DNA of 53,871 nucleotides from the NCBI GenBank assembly GCA_903875425.1, contig CAIQWC010000007.1:1-53871 (forward strand). The letters are read 5' to 3'. Under the pieces are notes generated by a model, which was not told the origin of the DNA, made no database searches, and was given only the letters and a program-made list of their open reading frames with translations. Shown here one piece after another: positions 16,625 through 25,006 of this stretch (the first letter of the stretch is position 1; the number at the start of each line of letters is the position of its first letter). The DNA comes from an uncultured Actinomycetes bacterium (GTDB taxonomy: Bacteria > Actinomycetota > Acidimicrobiia > Acidimicrobiales > RAAP-2). A program made the position numbers and the translations under genes.

Positions 16625-17515
16625 CTAGCGCCTACCCACGTGATCGGCAGTACATGAATCACGAGGGAGCGTTCCGTTGCAGTCACCGCAGAGCAAAATT
16701 AAGGCCCGGCAAGCAAGGTTGGAACAGTTCACGTACTGATCCGTCGGCGCACCACACATCTCGCAGCGACTAATGACCGTTGTGTGATCAGAGAAATTGA
16801 CCGTCATTCTCTCATCGAAGACAAAGAGTGAGCCATCCCAGTGGCCATCATCACCGAAGGCTTCGCCGTAGCGGACAATGCCGCCGTCGATCTGGTACAC
16901 CTCAGAAAACCCTCGGTTCTTCATGAGTACAGAGAGAATTTCACAACGAATACCCCCGGTGCAGTAGGTAATAACCGCTCGATCTTTGAGATCGTCGTAC
17001 TTCCCACTCTCAATCTCGCGAATGAAGTCATGGGTTGTTCGTACGTCAGGGATAACCGCATCTTTGAATCGTCCAATCGCGGCCTCAAAGGCGTTACGGC
17101 CGTCAAAGAACACCACATCATCACCACGTTGCGCGACAAGTTCATGTACCTGAGTAGGCGTTAGGTGCGTCCCGCCATTAACGACGCCAGCAGAGTCCAC
17201 GTCAATCTCTTCAGGAATACCAAAGGCCACGAGTTCAGGCCGAACCTTAACGCTCAGCCGTGGAAAATCGTCACCCCGGCCGTCGGACCACTTGAAATCA
17301 ATGTCCTTAAAGGGTAGGTAACGCTTAGTGGCTTTGATGTAACGCTTCACTTCCTCCATTGCTCCCCCTACCGTTCCATTAATTCCATGGGGAGACACGA
17401 TGATACGACCGGTCAGCGAGAGGCTTTCACAAAGTACTCGTTGCCATTCGCGAATAGCTTCAGGATCACGGAGGGGAGTGAACAAGTAGAAGAGGAGTAT
17501 CTTGGGCTCACGCAC
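16625..17515 (-). CDS. trhO: tRNA uridine(34) hydroxylase (rhodanese family)
   Basis: The 296-residue protein begins with the acylphosphatase-like N-terminal domain of TrhO/YceA ([19 protein letters not shown], then [11 protein letters not shown] near residue 42). A rhodanese domain follows with active-site Cys in [11 protein letters not shown] near residue 186. The C-terminal segment has a four-Cys cluster, CEMCGAP...CSNLAC...CGDC, that may bind metal. TrhO adds a hydroxyl group to U34 of some tRNAs. The GTG start is fixed by TACAAT six bases upstream, a near-consensus leaderless -10 element. Confidence 0.92.
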   Translation of the reverse strand: MREPKILLFYLFTPLRDPEAIREWQRVLCESLSLTGRIIVSPHGINGTVGGAMEEVKRYIKATKRYLPFKDIDFKWSDGRGDDFPRLSVKVRPELVAFGIPEEIDVDSAGVVNGGTHLTPTQVHELVAQRGDDVVFFDGRNAFEAAIGRFKDAVIPDVRTTHDFIREIESGKYDDLKDRAVITYCTGGIRCEILSVLMKNRGFSEVYQIDGGIVRYGEAFGDDGHWDGSLFVFDERMTVNFSDHTTVISRCEMCGAPTDQYVNCSNLACRALILLCGDCNGTLPRDSCTADHVGRR

Positions 17516-17663
17516 GCCTTGATTGTAGGCAAGCCAGGCCTTGCGACGAGACCGTGGCTTAGGAAGACACCCTGTTTCTTTCCTCCTCAGCCAGCGCTAC
17601 CTTCCTCACCACCCACGAGTGTGTTGAGGGACCGCGGGCTCAAGTCAGTAGCCTGAGTATCCC

Positions 17664-19352
17664 GTGACCATCCTCTTAGATCTCCAGCACGTGACCCTTG
17701 AGGGCTCTGACCGTAGTATTTTGCGCGATCTGTCCTTCACGATCTCAGATGGTGACCGCATCGGCGTCGTCGGTATCAACGGAGCCGGCAAGTCAACCTT
17801 GCTCAAGATTCTCAGCGGTCAGCTCATCCCCGATAGCGGTGCCATTCGTCGAGGCAAAGAGGCCACGGTTGGTTTTCTCGAACAGAACCCGGTACTTCCC
17901 GAAGGAAGCATCCGCGACGCTTTAGGATCCGGCTGGGAGGTTGACGCCGCTCTTGATCGGCTCGGCATGCTGAGCAGCGTTGACACCCCCATCAAGGACC
18001 TCTCAGGAGGCCAACGCAAGCGAGTCGCACTTGCTCGAGTCTTTGCCATGCCCGATGACGTACTCATTCTTGATGAGCCAACTAACCACCTTGATCTCGG
18101 CGCCATCGAATGGTTAGAACAAAAGATCAAAACCTTCAAAGGCGCGGTCATTCTCGTCAGTCACGATCGCTTCTTGCTTGATCAGGTCACCAACCGCATG
18201 CTCGAAATCGATCGAGGCCACACCTACCTCTACGCTGGCGGTTACGCGCGCTTGCTGGAGGCTCAAGCCCAGCGAGAAGAACACGCGGTGTCGGCCGAGG
18301 CCGTACGGAAGAATCTCGCGAGGCGCGAATTAGCGTGGCTCCGTCGTGGCGTCAAAGCTCGATCCACCAAACCCCAAGCTCGCATTGACGCAGCTGAACG
18401 ACTGTTGAGCAGTAAAAAAGAAGCAAGCGCTCGAGAAGGAACGCTTGATCTCGCGACCGAGATGCCTCGCCTCGGCAATAGCGTGATCAAAGCACACAAG
18501 ATGTCCTTTGCCTACGAACCCAGCCGTACCATTATTCGCGACGTCACCTTGGATCTTGGGCCCGGAGATCGGATCGGTATCGTAGGACCTAACGGTGCTG
18601 GCAAATCGACGCTCGTGAGTTTGATCGCACAGGGTCGCGAACCTACTCAAGGCACTCTGAAACTCGGACCCACCGTGAACCTTGCCTACTTCGACCAACA
18701 AGGCAGCAGCTTTGACGAGAACAAGAGTGTTCAAGAACTCGTTGCTGGACCCCACGGCATCCCCGGTTCTCCCGCTGATCTCGCACTAATGAAGCGCTTC
18801 TGGTTTACCGGTGCACTGCCGAGAAGCAAGGCTAAGGATCTTTCGGGCGGCGAGCGCCGGCGTCTCCAGCTCTTATTGGCACTGTCTGAGCGTCCCAATG
18901 TACTGATCCTCGACGAACCAACCAATGACCTTGACTTAGAGACCATTCGACTCATCGAAGCCTTCCTGGCTGAGTGGCCCGGCACGCTTATTGTTATCTC
19001 GCACGACCGGGCATTCTTGAGCCAAACCACCGACCGATTGTTGGAGGTACACCCCGACGGCAGCGTGGCGGATGTGCCCGGCGGGATCGACGCATGGATT
19101 GCTCGAAGAGCCGGCGTCATGGACAGCCCCGTCGGTACTTCCGACAATGCATTAGGCGCATCGAAGGGAAAGGTACTGCGCGAAGTCGAAAAGGAGATCA
19201 AGCGACTCGAGCGTCAAGTGGCCAAACTCAACGAAAAGGTGCTTGTCACAGAGGACTACGTCGAAGCGGGGAACATCAATAAGGAGATACTCGCCCTTCG
19301 CCAAAGCCTCTCTGAAGCGGAAGAGCGCTGGCTGCAGCTCTCGGATTCCTAG
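17664..19352 (+). CDS. ABC-F ATPase, Uup-like
   Basis: The 562-residue protein has two tandem ATPase domains and no membrane segments. The first Walker A is GINGAGKSTLL (near residue 36) with signature LSGGQRKRVAL and VLILDEPTNHLDL. The second is GPNGAGKSTLV (near residue 313) with LSGGERRRLQLL and VLILDEPTNDLDLE. The linker, rich in Arg/Lys and Glu, and the C-terminal coiled coil (residues about 500-558) point to the Uup branch. ABC-F proteins act on ribosomes, releasing stalled complexes or giving antibiotic resistance. The GTG start lies nine bases after TAGCCT, so any leader is very short. Confidence 0.9.
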   Translation: MTILLDLQHVTLEGSDRSILRDLSFTISDGDRIGVVGINGAGKSTLLKILSGQLIPDSGAIRRGKEATVGFLEQNPVLPEGSIRDALGSGWEVDAALDRLGMLSSVDTPIKDLSGGQRKRVALARVFAMPDDVLILDEPTNHLDLGAIEWLEQKIKTFKGAVILVSHDRFLLDQVTNRMLEIDRGHTYLYAGGYARLLEAQAQREEHAVSAEAVRKNLARRELAWLRRGVKARSTKPQARIDAAERLLSSKKEASAREGTLDLATEMPRLGNSVIKAHKMSFAYEPSRTIIRDVTLDLGPGDRIGIVGPNGAGKSTLVSLIAQGREPTQGTLKLGPTVNLAYFDQQGSSFDENKSVQELVAGPHGIPGSPADLALMKRFWFTGALPRSKAKDLSGGERRRLQLLLALSERPNVLILDEPTNDLDLETIRLIEAFLAEWPGTLIVISHDRAFLSQTTDRLLEVHPDGSVADVPGGIDAWIARRAGVMDSPVGTSDNALGASKGKVLREVEKEIKRLERQVAKLNEKVLVTEDYVEAGNINKEILALRQSLSEAEERWLQLSDS

Positions 19353-19386
19353 TGGTTTTTCTTCATGTCGCACTACGCTGAGGACT

Positions 19387-20019
19387 ATGGACGAACATCT
19401 CGGGACGCTCTATCGGCAAATTCGACTGCACATCATGGGCACGGTCACAGCTGACATGGAGGCCGTCGCCGTCGCGGCTACTCCCCTGTGGAGCGTGCAC
19501 GATGTGATTGCTCACATCGTCGGTATCGTCGAAGACACGAAGAACGACAACATGGCGGGGGCACCAAGTGATGCCTGGACTGCCGCCCAGGTCGAGAGAG
19601 GTCGCGCCAAGAGTTTGGCTGAACTGTTCCAACAATGGGAGCAGGATGCTCCTGCATTCGAGCAGTTCCTCGACTCCCAAGCAGGTCAAGCTCGCTGGCG
19701 CGTTGTGTGCGACGCGAATAGCCACTTCGCAGATATCATGACAGCGCTTGGGCTCGAGGTCTCGTTATCAAGTGATTTTCTCAACTGGGCTGGCCCCAAA
19801 GTCATGGCTTTATTTGATGAAGCGGTGGCCGAGCAGGGATTAGCGCCCATTGATGTAGAGCTCTCGAACTTTGAAATCCTTCGTAGTCGATTCGGCCGCA
19901 GGACTGCCGAAGAAGCCAGTGCGTACCCGTGGTCGCACGATCCCCGTGACTATCTCTCCACGTGGTTTATTTTTGGCCCCGCCCCATCATCGATTGGTGA
20001 GGTGGCAGCAAAAAACTAG
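19387..20019 (+). CDS. Mycothiol-dependent maleylpyruvate isomerase-like (DinB-fold) protein
   Basis: The start at 19387 is chosen because TACGCT lies seven bases upstream. The frame could extend to 19243 only by overlapping the ABC-F gene. The 210-residue product has the N-terminal MDMPI helical-bundle pattern, with TPLWSVHDVIAHIVGIVED resembling the conserved 'GWSVRDVLAHL' phrase. A less conserved C-terminal half follows. The DinB/MDMPI superfamily uses thiols such as mycothiol or metal ions, but many members are uncharacterised. The exact reaction is unknown here. The gene stands alone downstream of the ABC-F ATPase. Confidence 0.65.
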   Translation: MDEHLGTLYRQIRLHIMGTVTADMEAVAVAATPLWSVHDVIAHIVGIVEDTKNDNMAGAPSDAWTAAQVERGRAKSLAELFQQWEQDAPAFEQFLDSQAGQARWRVVCDANSHFADIMTALGLEVSLSSDFLNWAGPKVMALFDEAVAEQGLAPIDVELSNFEILRSRFGRRTAEEASAYPWSHDPRDYLSTWFIFGPAPSSIGEVAAKN

Positions 20020-20249
20020 CTCCCTAGCGCAGGATCCAAGGGATGCATCGCTTCTTAGAGCGCGATGACGGGGTAACGATGGCCTCGTCGATCAAGTAGT
20101 GCTACGTCCTGATTGGCGCCGACTTAGCTTTGCACCACTGAGCCTCGTATACGCCGATACCTATCGCCAACTCAATCCTTGGTGAGGCGTGATTCACGGT
20201 GACGGCCGCAGAAAATCTGTGGGTGATTTCCCTTTAAGGGCGAGTGTTG

Positions 20250-22181
20250 CTAGACCTTGCTTTGATGCAGCGCTGCGCAGCGATGGGGCGCAATAATCTG
20301 TGACGGTCGCCAGCCCCGGAGCGAACTCATTGTCGCGACGCCTTGGGCATACTCAAGATCTTCGAGCATAATAATTCGCTCGACAAGAGAGCCGTCGGTT
20401 ATCAGGCGAGCTCGCTCTATGCCGGGTAACAGGCCTGCCGTGAGCGGCGGCGTGCACCATTGACCCTCAAGCAGAACCGCGATATTGGCCCGCGTGGTCT
20501 CAGTGAGTTCCCCTCGCTGGTTAACCAAGATGACGTCATCAGCATGTCTATGGCGTTGAATCCGTTCATCGTAGATTTCACGACTCGATGTCTTATGAAA
20601 GAGTCTGATGTCTGTGGGATCGACAAGGTGGTCGTCAACGCAGAGTCGCTGCAGCAGCTCGGTGCATGCACGTTCGAGGCGAGATGTCTTAATCGAAACT
20701 GAACCATCTCGGGAATATTCCAGACGAACCCGTAACGGCTGTGCTTGACCGTGCACCGCTTCCATCAGGGTCGTGGTGAGCGCTAAGGGTTCTGGAAAGC
20801 CTAAGTACGCAGCGGACGCCGTAAGCCGATCCAGATGCTCACTGAGATTTCTGATTACTCCACCTTGGGCGTTCGGTTCAAAGCCCATCGTTTCGATGAG
20901 ACTTGCGTAAGCGACTTGGGAGGACGGGGGCTGCAGAACTGCTCGCGCTTTTACCAAGACCTCTTCCCATTCGCGAAGCGGCTCGGACCCAGAGGTAATC
21001 CCTCCTCCAGACCCATACTCGGCGGTATTGGATTGCTTATCGACCACCGCGGTCCTGATCGCTACGGCAAATCGGGCAACGATCTGATCACGCCCTGCCA
21101 GGTCAGGGCCCATATAGCCAAGCGCGCCACAGTACAAGCCCCGAGGAGTATCTTCGAGTTCAGCGATCTTGGCCATGGCCGCAATTTTGGGAGCACCCGT
21201 TACCGAAGCACCGGGAAACAGTGCTTGAAAAACCTCAAGGACACCAAGATCTTCGCGGAGTGACCCCGTGACCGTCGAGGTCATCTGCCATAGCGAGGGA
21301 TGCTGCTCGAGGTCGAACATTGAAGCAACCGATACCGAGCCCGTAGTAGTAATACGACCTAGATCGTTTCGCATCATGTCAACGACCATCACATTCTCGG
21401 CTTGTTCTTTTTCAGATCTCACAAGATCAGTAGCAAGAAGCAGATCTTCCTCTGCCCAGCGTCCACGCGGTGCCGTTCCCTTCATTGGCCGAGTCGTGAG
21501 CTGACCATCGGACAGCTCAAAGAACAACTCAGGCGATCCACAGAGCACGGCCCAGTCTGTTGTCTCAATCAGCGCGTGGTACCCCCCGTTGTAATTACCA
21601 ATGACTTGTTCATAGAGATCGACTACGGATTCATCAGAATCCCAGGTTCGACGAAACCTCGTTGTGTAATTCGTAAGGTAGGTGTCACCTTGCGCAATCG
21701 CATCAATAATGTGTTCCACTGAATCCGAGTACCGCCGCGAATCGGTCACGCAGGTCCATGGCTTTGGCTCCGTAGCTCGCGGTGACAGGAGCGGTTCGCG
21801 AGTGTGCTGCTGTGGCGCCAGCGCTTCGAAGGAAGAAAAGACCCCAAACCAGGCGAGGGGAAGCGTTCGATCTGATCGTGGATAGCTCGTGTCGCTTGGT
21901 ACGCGAAACGCGGGATCAAACGTGGGTGCCGCGTCATAAGACACGAAGCCCAAGACAAAACAGCCTTGTTCAGCAGCAGCGGCGGCTTCGCCTAGGACCT
22001 GGCTTACCTGCGATGGCTCCCAGGCTTCGAGTTGGCGTCGCGGATCAGTGAGCACAAACGCTGCTTCACCTCGAGCACTGTGCTCCACTCGACAATGAAT
22101 AATCTGATTAGGCACGGTCTCGAAAATCGCGATCGCTAGCGGTACGAGCGACGGAACGTGCATCGCCGTGCCTGCAATCAC
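20250..22181 (-). CDS. pabBC: Fused aminodeoxychorismate synthase component I / aminodeoxychorismate lyase
   Basis: The 643-residue fusion has two enzymes for p-aminobenzoate synthesis. Residues about 100-410 form the chorismate-binding domain, with TNYTTRFRRTW, RPMKGTAPRGR, the catalytic-domain signature FPGASVTGAPK, and CGALGYMGP. Residues about 425-640 form a PLP-dependent class IV aminotransferase fold (ASLIETMGFEP, then FHKTSSREIYDE, LTETTRANIAVL, PGIERARL), matching aminodeoxychorismate lyase. This makes PABA for folate. The GTG at 22181 or ATG at 22163 could be the start; neither has a strong ribosome-binding site. A small overlapping frame with a better promoter lies just upstream. 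Confidence 0.9.
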   Translation of the reverse strand: MIAGTAMHVPSLVPLAIAIFETVPNQIIHCRVEHSARGEAAFVLTDPRRQLEAWEPSQVSQVLGEAAAAAEQGCFVLGFVSYDAAPTFDPAFRVPSDTSYPRSDRTLPLAWFGVFSSFEALAPQQHTREPLLSPRATEPKPWTCVTDSRRYSDSVEHIIDAIAQGDTYLTNYTTRFRRTWDSDESVVDLYEQVIGNYNGGYHALIETTDWAVLCGSPELFFELSDGQLTTRPMKGTAPRGRWAEEDLLLATDLVRSEKEQAENVMVVDMMRNDLGRITTTGSVSVASMFDLEQHPSLWQMTSTVTGSLREDLGVLEVFQALFPGASVTGAPKIAAMAKIAELEDTPRGLYCGALGYMGPDLAGRDQIVARFAVAIRTAVVDKQSNTAEYGSGGGITSGSEPLREWEEVLVKARAVLQPPSSQVAYASLIETMGFEPNAQGGVIRNLSEHLDRLTASAAYLGFPEPLALTTTLMEAVHGQAQPLRVRLEYSRDGSVSIKTSRLERACTELLQRLCVDDHLVDPTDIRLFHKTSSREIYDERIQRHRHADDVILVNQRGELTETTRANIAVLLEGQWCTPPLTAGLLPGIERARLITDGSLVERIIMLEDLEYAQGVATMSSLRGWRPSQIIAPHRCAALHQSKV

Positions 22182-22320
22182 GATTCACCATGGCACGCCA
22201 GGTATCGGGGCCAAGCACGCTGCATTGGCCGGCTTGCTGACGAGAAACAGGTGCGATAGCGCCGATATCGGCCTGTGCCTCCGTTGGGATGATCACCGTG
22301 TCGCTCGCGGTATCAGACAT
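22108..22320 (-). CDS. Possible 70-residue leaderless small protein overlapping pabBC start
   Basis: The ATG at 22320 is preceded by TAGGGT and a seven-base spacer, the same leaderless -10 pattern that serves many genes here. The frame gives MSDTASDTVIIPTEAQ and ends 74 bases inside pabBC in a different frame. The first half looks protein-like and the second half is Arg/Asp-rich and may be a shadow of pabBC. It could be a leader protein, or a sign that pabBC really starts here and a frameshift separates the parts. Confidence 0.35.
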   Translation of the reverse strand: MSDTASDTVIIPTEAQADIGAIAPVSRQQAGQCSVLGPDTWRAMVNRDCRHGDARSVARTASDRDFRDRA

Positions 22321-22557
22321 GGTCTCCACCCTAGAACTTTCCTGGTTGCGCGTGGCCACCAGTCCACAATGTCGAAGCTCGCACATCGACCTAGGTCACC
22401 AATACGCCTCCTGGCAGGGCGGCTCAGTTGCGGGCCTTCAAAGGCACCATGACGAGGAGCGAACCCGGTCTTTTTCGCTAATCGGGGACCCGAAGTCATG
22501 GTCTTGGCAGGGGTGTAGGATATTCATCCGCTCGTGTTAGCGCGTGAGTGGATACCA
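22182..22557. other. Region between pabBC and tRNA-Asp
   Basis: Apart from the small minus-strand frame (22108-22320) and its -10 element (22328-22333), I see no supported gene. The tRNA-Asp promoter should lie near 22500-22550; TAGGAT (22516-22521) is a candidate -10 but no matching -35 is clear. Confidence 0.4.
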
Positions 22558-22632
22558 GGACCTGTGGTGCAGCCTGGAGTGCACGCCGCCCTGTCAAGGC
22601 GGAGGTCGCGGGTTCAAATCCCGTCAGGTCCG
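22558..22632 (+). tRNA. tRNA-Asp (anticodon GUC)
   Basis: The cloverleaf has acceptor GGACCTG pairing with CAGGTCC, D arm GGTGCAGCCTGGAGTGCACGC, anticodon loop CTGTCAA between CCGCC and GGCGG, T loop TTCAAAT and discriminator G. The anticodon is GTC. CCA is not encoded. Confidence 0.95.
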
Positions 22633-22637
22633 CTCGG

Positions 22638-22658
22638 AGTCCCCTGTTTGGGGGCTTT
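22638..22658 (+). terminator. Short hairpin and T-run between tRNA-Asp and tRNA-Phe
   Basis: AGTCCCC (22638-22644) pairs with GGGGGCT (22650-22656) around TGTTT, and T residues follow. It could end tRNA-Asp transcription or mark the processing spacer of a joint transcript. Confidence 0.4.
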
Positions 22659-22661
22659 CCT

Positions 22662-22737
22662 GGTCGAGTAGCTCAGTTGGCAGAGCGCGCGCCTGAAAAG
22701 CGTGAGGTCACCGGATCGACGCCGGTCTCGACCACCA
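22662..22737 (+). tRNA. tRNA-Phe (anticodon GAA) with unusual A54
   Basis: The acceptor GGTCGAG pairs with CTCGACC, the D arm is AGCTCAGTTGGCAGAGC, the anticodon loop is CTGAAAA, and CCA is encoded at 22735-22737. The T stem is ACCGG/CCGGT, but the T loop reads ATCGACG where almost all elongator tRNAs have TTC. A54 replaces the ribothymidine position. The stems are intact, so the gene looks functional rather than decayed. Confidence 0.92.
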
Positions 22738-22777
22738 CTGGAATCGAATCTGCATTCCGCCCATCAGGGCGCCACCA

Positions 22778-23278
22778 TTAGGGTTTCAATTCCTTAGCGA
22801 GACGCTCGTTGATCGCTTGTTGTTCTCTAACCCAGAGATAATCATCCCACGAGGCCAAAATTGGTTGTCGTAATTTCTCTGCAAGTTCGGCACTCGCCAC
22901 GCCCTTTCCAAGCAGTTCAGAAGCTTCTGTCCGCAAGTTGACGAGATCCACCGAAACCTTCGAGCGGTCCACCCGAATGAAGCGGCGATTGCGTTCCAAG
23001 AGATTGCGGTGCTCCCCAAGGCTTTTTCTGAGTTGCCACACCATGGTGGCAAAGCGTGGAGGAATTTGACTCGAGGCCGCGTCGGGCCACAATTGCTCAC
23101 CAAGTTCGGGTACGGGAAGTTCTCCCTCCTCAGCGAGCGCCAACATGAAGAGTGCTTGAGCGGCATGGCGAGTTGGCATCACCACATCATGGCCGTCCAA
23201 GGCAATGCGTGGCTCTCCTATTGCTTGTAAATGGAGAATATCGTTTGAGTTGTTCGAAGATGATTGAAGAGGTGCCAT
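22778..23278 (-). CDS. SARP/AfsR-type winged-helix DNA-binding protein, small
   Basis: I choose the ATG at 23278, which follows GGAGAG at five to six bases. A TTG at 23290 lies within that site. The 166-residue product has the OmpR/SARP DNA-binding pattern: LQAIGEPRIALDG, then RHAAQALFMLALAEEG, ELGEQLWPD, FATMVWQLRKSLGE and NRRFIRVDRSKVSVD. In SARP regulators this domain is followed by a long bacterial transcriptional activator (BTAD) domain. Here only a short helical stretch follows, so the protein is either truncated or a stand-alone regulator. Its upstream region is AT-rich. It sits between tRNA-Phe and pyrE, and its target is unknown. Confidence 0.7.
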   Translation of the reverse strand: MAPLQSSSNNSNDILHLQAIGEPRIALDGHDVVMPTRHAAQALFMLALAEEGELPVPELGEQLWPDAASSQIPPRFATMVWQLRKSLGEHRNLLERNRRFIRVDRSKVSVDLVNLRTEASELLGKGVASAELAEKLRQPILASWDDYLWVREQQAINERLAKELKP

Positions 23279-23403
23279 ATATCTCTCCAAATAATGACAG
23301 AAGGCAGTATCAACAACCGATCTTTTTGATAAAACAGCATCGATTTTTCAAAGAAATAAGCCAAAAATTGATTTTGCGCCATACTCAGATGATCAAGCAA
23401 TTC

Positions 23404-23967
23404 TTAATCGAGGACAGCGCCACCTTCATAGTCAAAGCCAAGATCGGGAGCACTAAATACTGATTTAAAGGGAAGACCTTCCCGTCTCGCTAATTCGGCC
23501 ACACTGCCGCCCCGATCTACAAGCGCAGTTAAAAGAACGATTTCAGCCCCATATTCTTGAACTACATGAGCTGCTTCGAGCAGCGACGTTCCTCTCGTTA
23601 CCGTGTCTTCGGTGATCACCACTCGATCTCCTGGACTTAGGACGCCAGCAATACGACCTCCCGGACCATGGTCCTTGGTCTCTTTTCGAACACTGAACGC
23701 GCGAAGGAATCGTCCCTTGGTTGCTGCGACTCCCGCCGTTACCAATGACACGGGATCGGCTCCCATCGTCAAGCCACCGATCGCCGTGGCGTCCTCTGGG
23801 ACAAGCCCGAGTATCGCGTCAGCTACCCACACCATGGCTTCGGGGCTACATACTGTTTGCTTTGAGTCAATAAACCAGCTTGATCGAAGGCCTGACTTCA
23901 ATACAAAATCCCCGGTCTTTACCGAATGCTTGAGGAGGTGCTGGCGAAGTTGCTCACGGCTACTCAC
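23404..23967 (-). CDS. pyrE: Orotate phosphoribosyltransferase
   Basis: The 187-residue enzyme joins orotate to PRPP to give orotidine 5'-phosphate. It has GDFVLKSGLRSSWFIDSK near the start, IGGLTMGADPVS near residue 63, and the PRPP loop RVVITEDTVTRGTSLLEA near residue 118. The GTG start overlaps the purM stop as GTGA, so the two genes are coupled. A pyrimidine gene is thus tied to purF-purM. Confidence 0.93.
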   Translation of the reverse strand: MSSREQLRQHLLKHSVKTGDFVLKSGLRSSWFIDSKQTVCSPEAMVWVADAILGLVPEDATAIGGLTMGADPVSLVTAGVAATKGRFLRAFSVRKETKDHGPGGRIAGVLSPGDRVVITEDTVTRGTSLLEAAHVVQEYGAEIVLLTALVDRGGSVAELARREGLPFKSVFSAPDLGFDYEGGAVLD

Positions 23968-25004
23968 GCCATCACCACCGACTGGTCGCCAGGCTCAATC
24001 CTGCCGATTTCTGCTGCTACGAGCGACGCTGCCTCGAAATGACGGAGCACGCTCGCCACTTCTTCTGCTTCGACGCACAAGATCATGCCGACGCCCATGT
24101 TAAAAACTCTATCCATCTCGGCAGATTCGACGGGTCCCTGCTCAGCGATTACTTCGAAGATAGTTGGCACGGCTAAACCCGAGCGATCTACCCTCGCGCA
24201 GAGGCCTTCAGGTAGTACGCGAATGAGATTGCCCGGGATGCCACCACCCGTAATGTGTGCGATGGCGTTCACTGCCTGCGGTAAGCCTCGGAGAAGATCA
24301 ACAATGGTGGCGGCGTAAATAACGGAGGGCTCAAGGAGAAGATCCCCCAAGGTTCTCTTGCCCGCCACGATCTCGCCAAGGTCCATACCGGCGCGCTCCA
24401 AGAGCACGTGACGGGCCAAGGTGAAGCCATTAGATCGAAGATTTGGCGATCCAATACCGATGAGCACGTTGCCGGCAGCAACCCGGTGCATACCGAGCTC
24501 GTTTCCCCGCTCGACAACCCCGACGGAGAAACCAGCGACATCTAGGTCATCAAGCTTCATCACACCGCCATGTTCCGCGGTTTCGCCACCAAGCAGCGAG
24601 CAGCGAGCTTGACGACAACCCTCGGCGATACCCGTAACCACATCAGCAATGCGAGTGGGTGTAATCGCCCCTACCGCGATGTAGTCAAGCAAAAACAAGG
24701 GTTCGGCTCCCACGCATACGAGATCATCAACACACATCGCCACAAGATCTATACCGATCGTGCTGTAGGAATCCATCAGACGGGCAACTTCCAACTTGGT
24801 ACCGACACCATCGGTCGAGGCGACGAGCACGGGAGCTTGGTAGCGCTGCGTATCGAGCGCGAAGAGCCCACCAAAGCCTCCGATACCGCCGAGAACTTCT
24901 GGCCGTTTCGTACTCGCAACTACCTCAGCGATTCTGTCAACGACAGCGTCACCTGCTTCAATGTCGACACCCGCCGCGGCGTAGGTAACGGGTTCGCGTT
25001 TCAC
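23964..25004 (-). CDS. purM: Phosphoribosylformylglycinamidine cyclo-ligase (AIR synthetase)
   Basis: The 346-residue enzyme catalyses the fifth step of de novo purine synthesis, closing the imidazole ring of AIR with ATP. Visible family marks are YAAAGVDIEAGDAVVDRI at the start, GGFGGLFALD, STDGVGTKLEVA, CSLLGGETAEHGG and ITGGGIPGNLIRVLP. Length is normal. It lies two bases after purF and is coupled to pyrE, so the three form an operon in the order purF-purM-pyrE. Confidence 0.95.
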   Translation of the reverse strand: MKREPVTYAAAGVDIEAGDAVVDRIAEVVASTKRPEVLGGIGGFGGLFALDTQRYQAPVLVASTDGVGTKLEVARLMDSYSTIGIDLVAMCVDDLVCVGAEPLFLLDYIAVGAITPTRIADVVTGIAEGCRQARCSLLGGETAEHGGVMKLDDLDVAGFSVGVVERGNELGMHRVAAGNVLIGIGSPNLRSNGFTLARHVLLERAGMDLGEIVAGKRTLGDLLLEPSVIYAATIVDLLRGLPQAVNAIAHITGGGIPGNLIRVLPEGLCARVDRSGLAVPTIFEVIAEQGPVESAEMDRVFNMGVGMILCVEAEEVASVLRHFEAASLVAAEIGRIEPGDQSVVMA

Positions 25005-25006
25005 GA

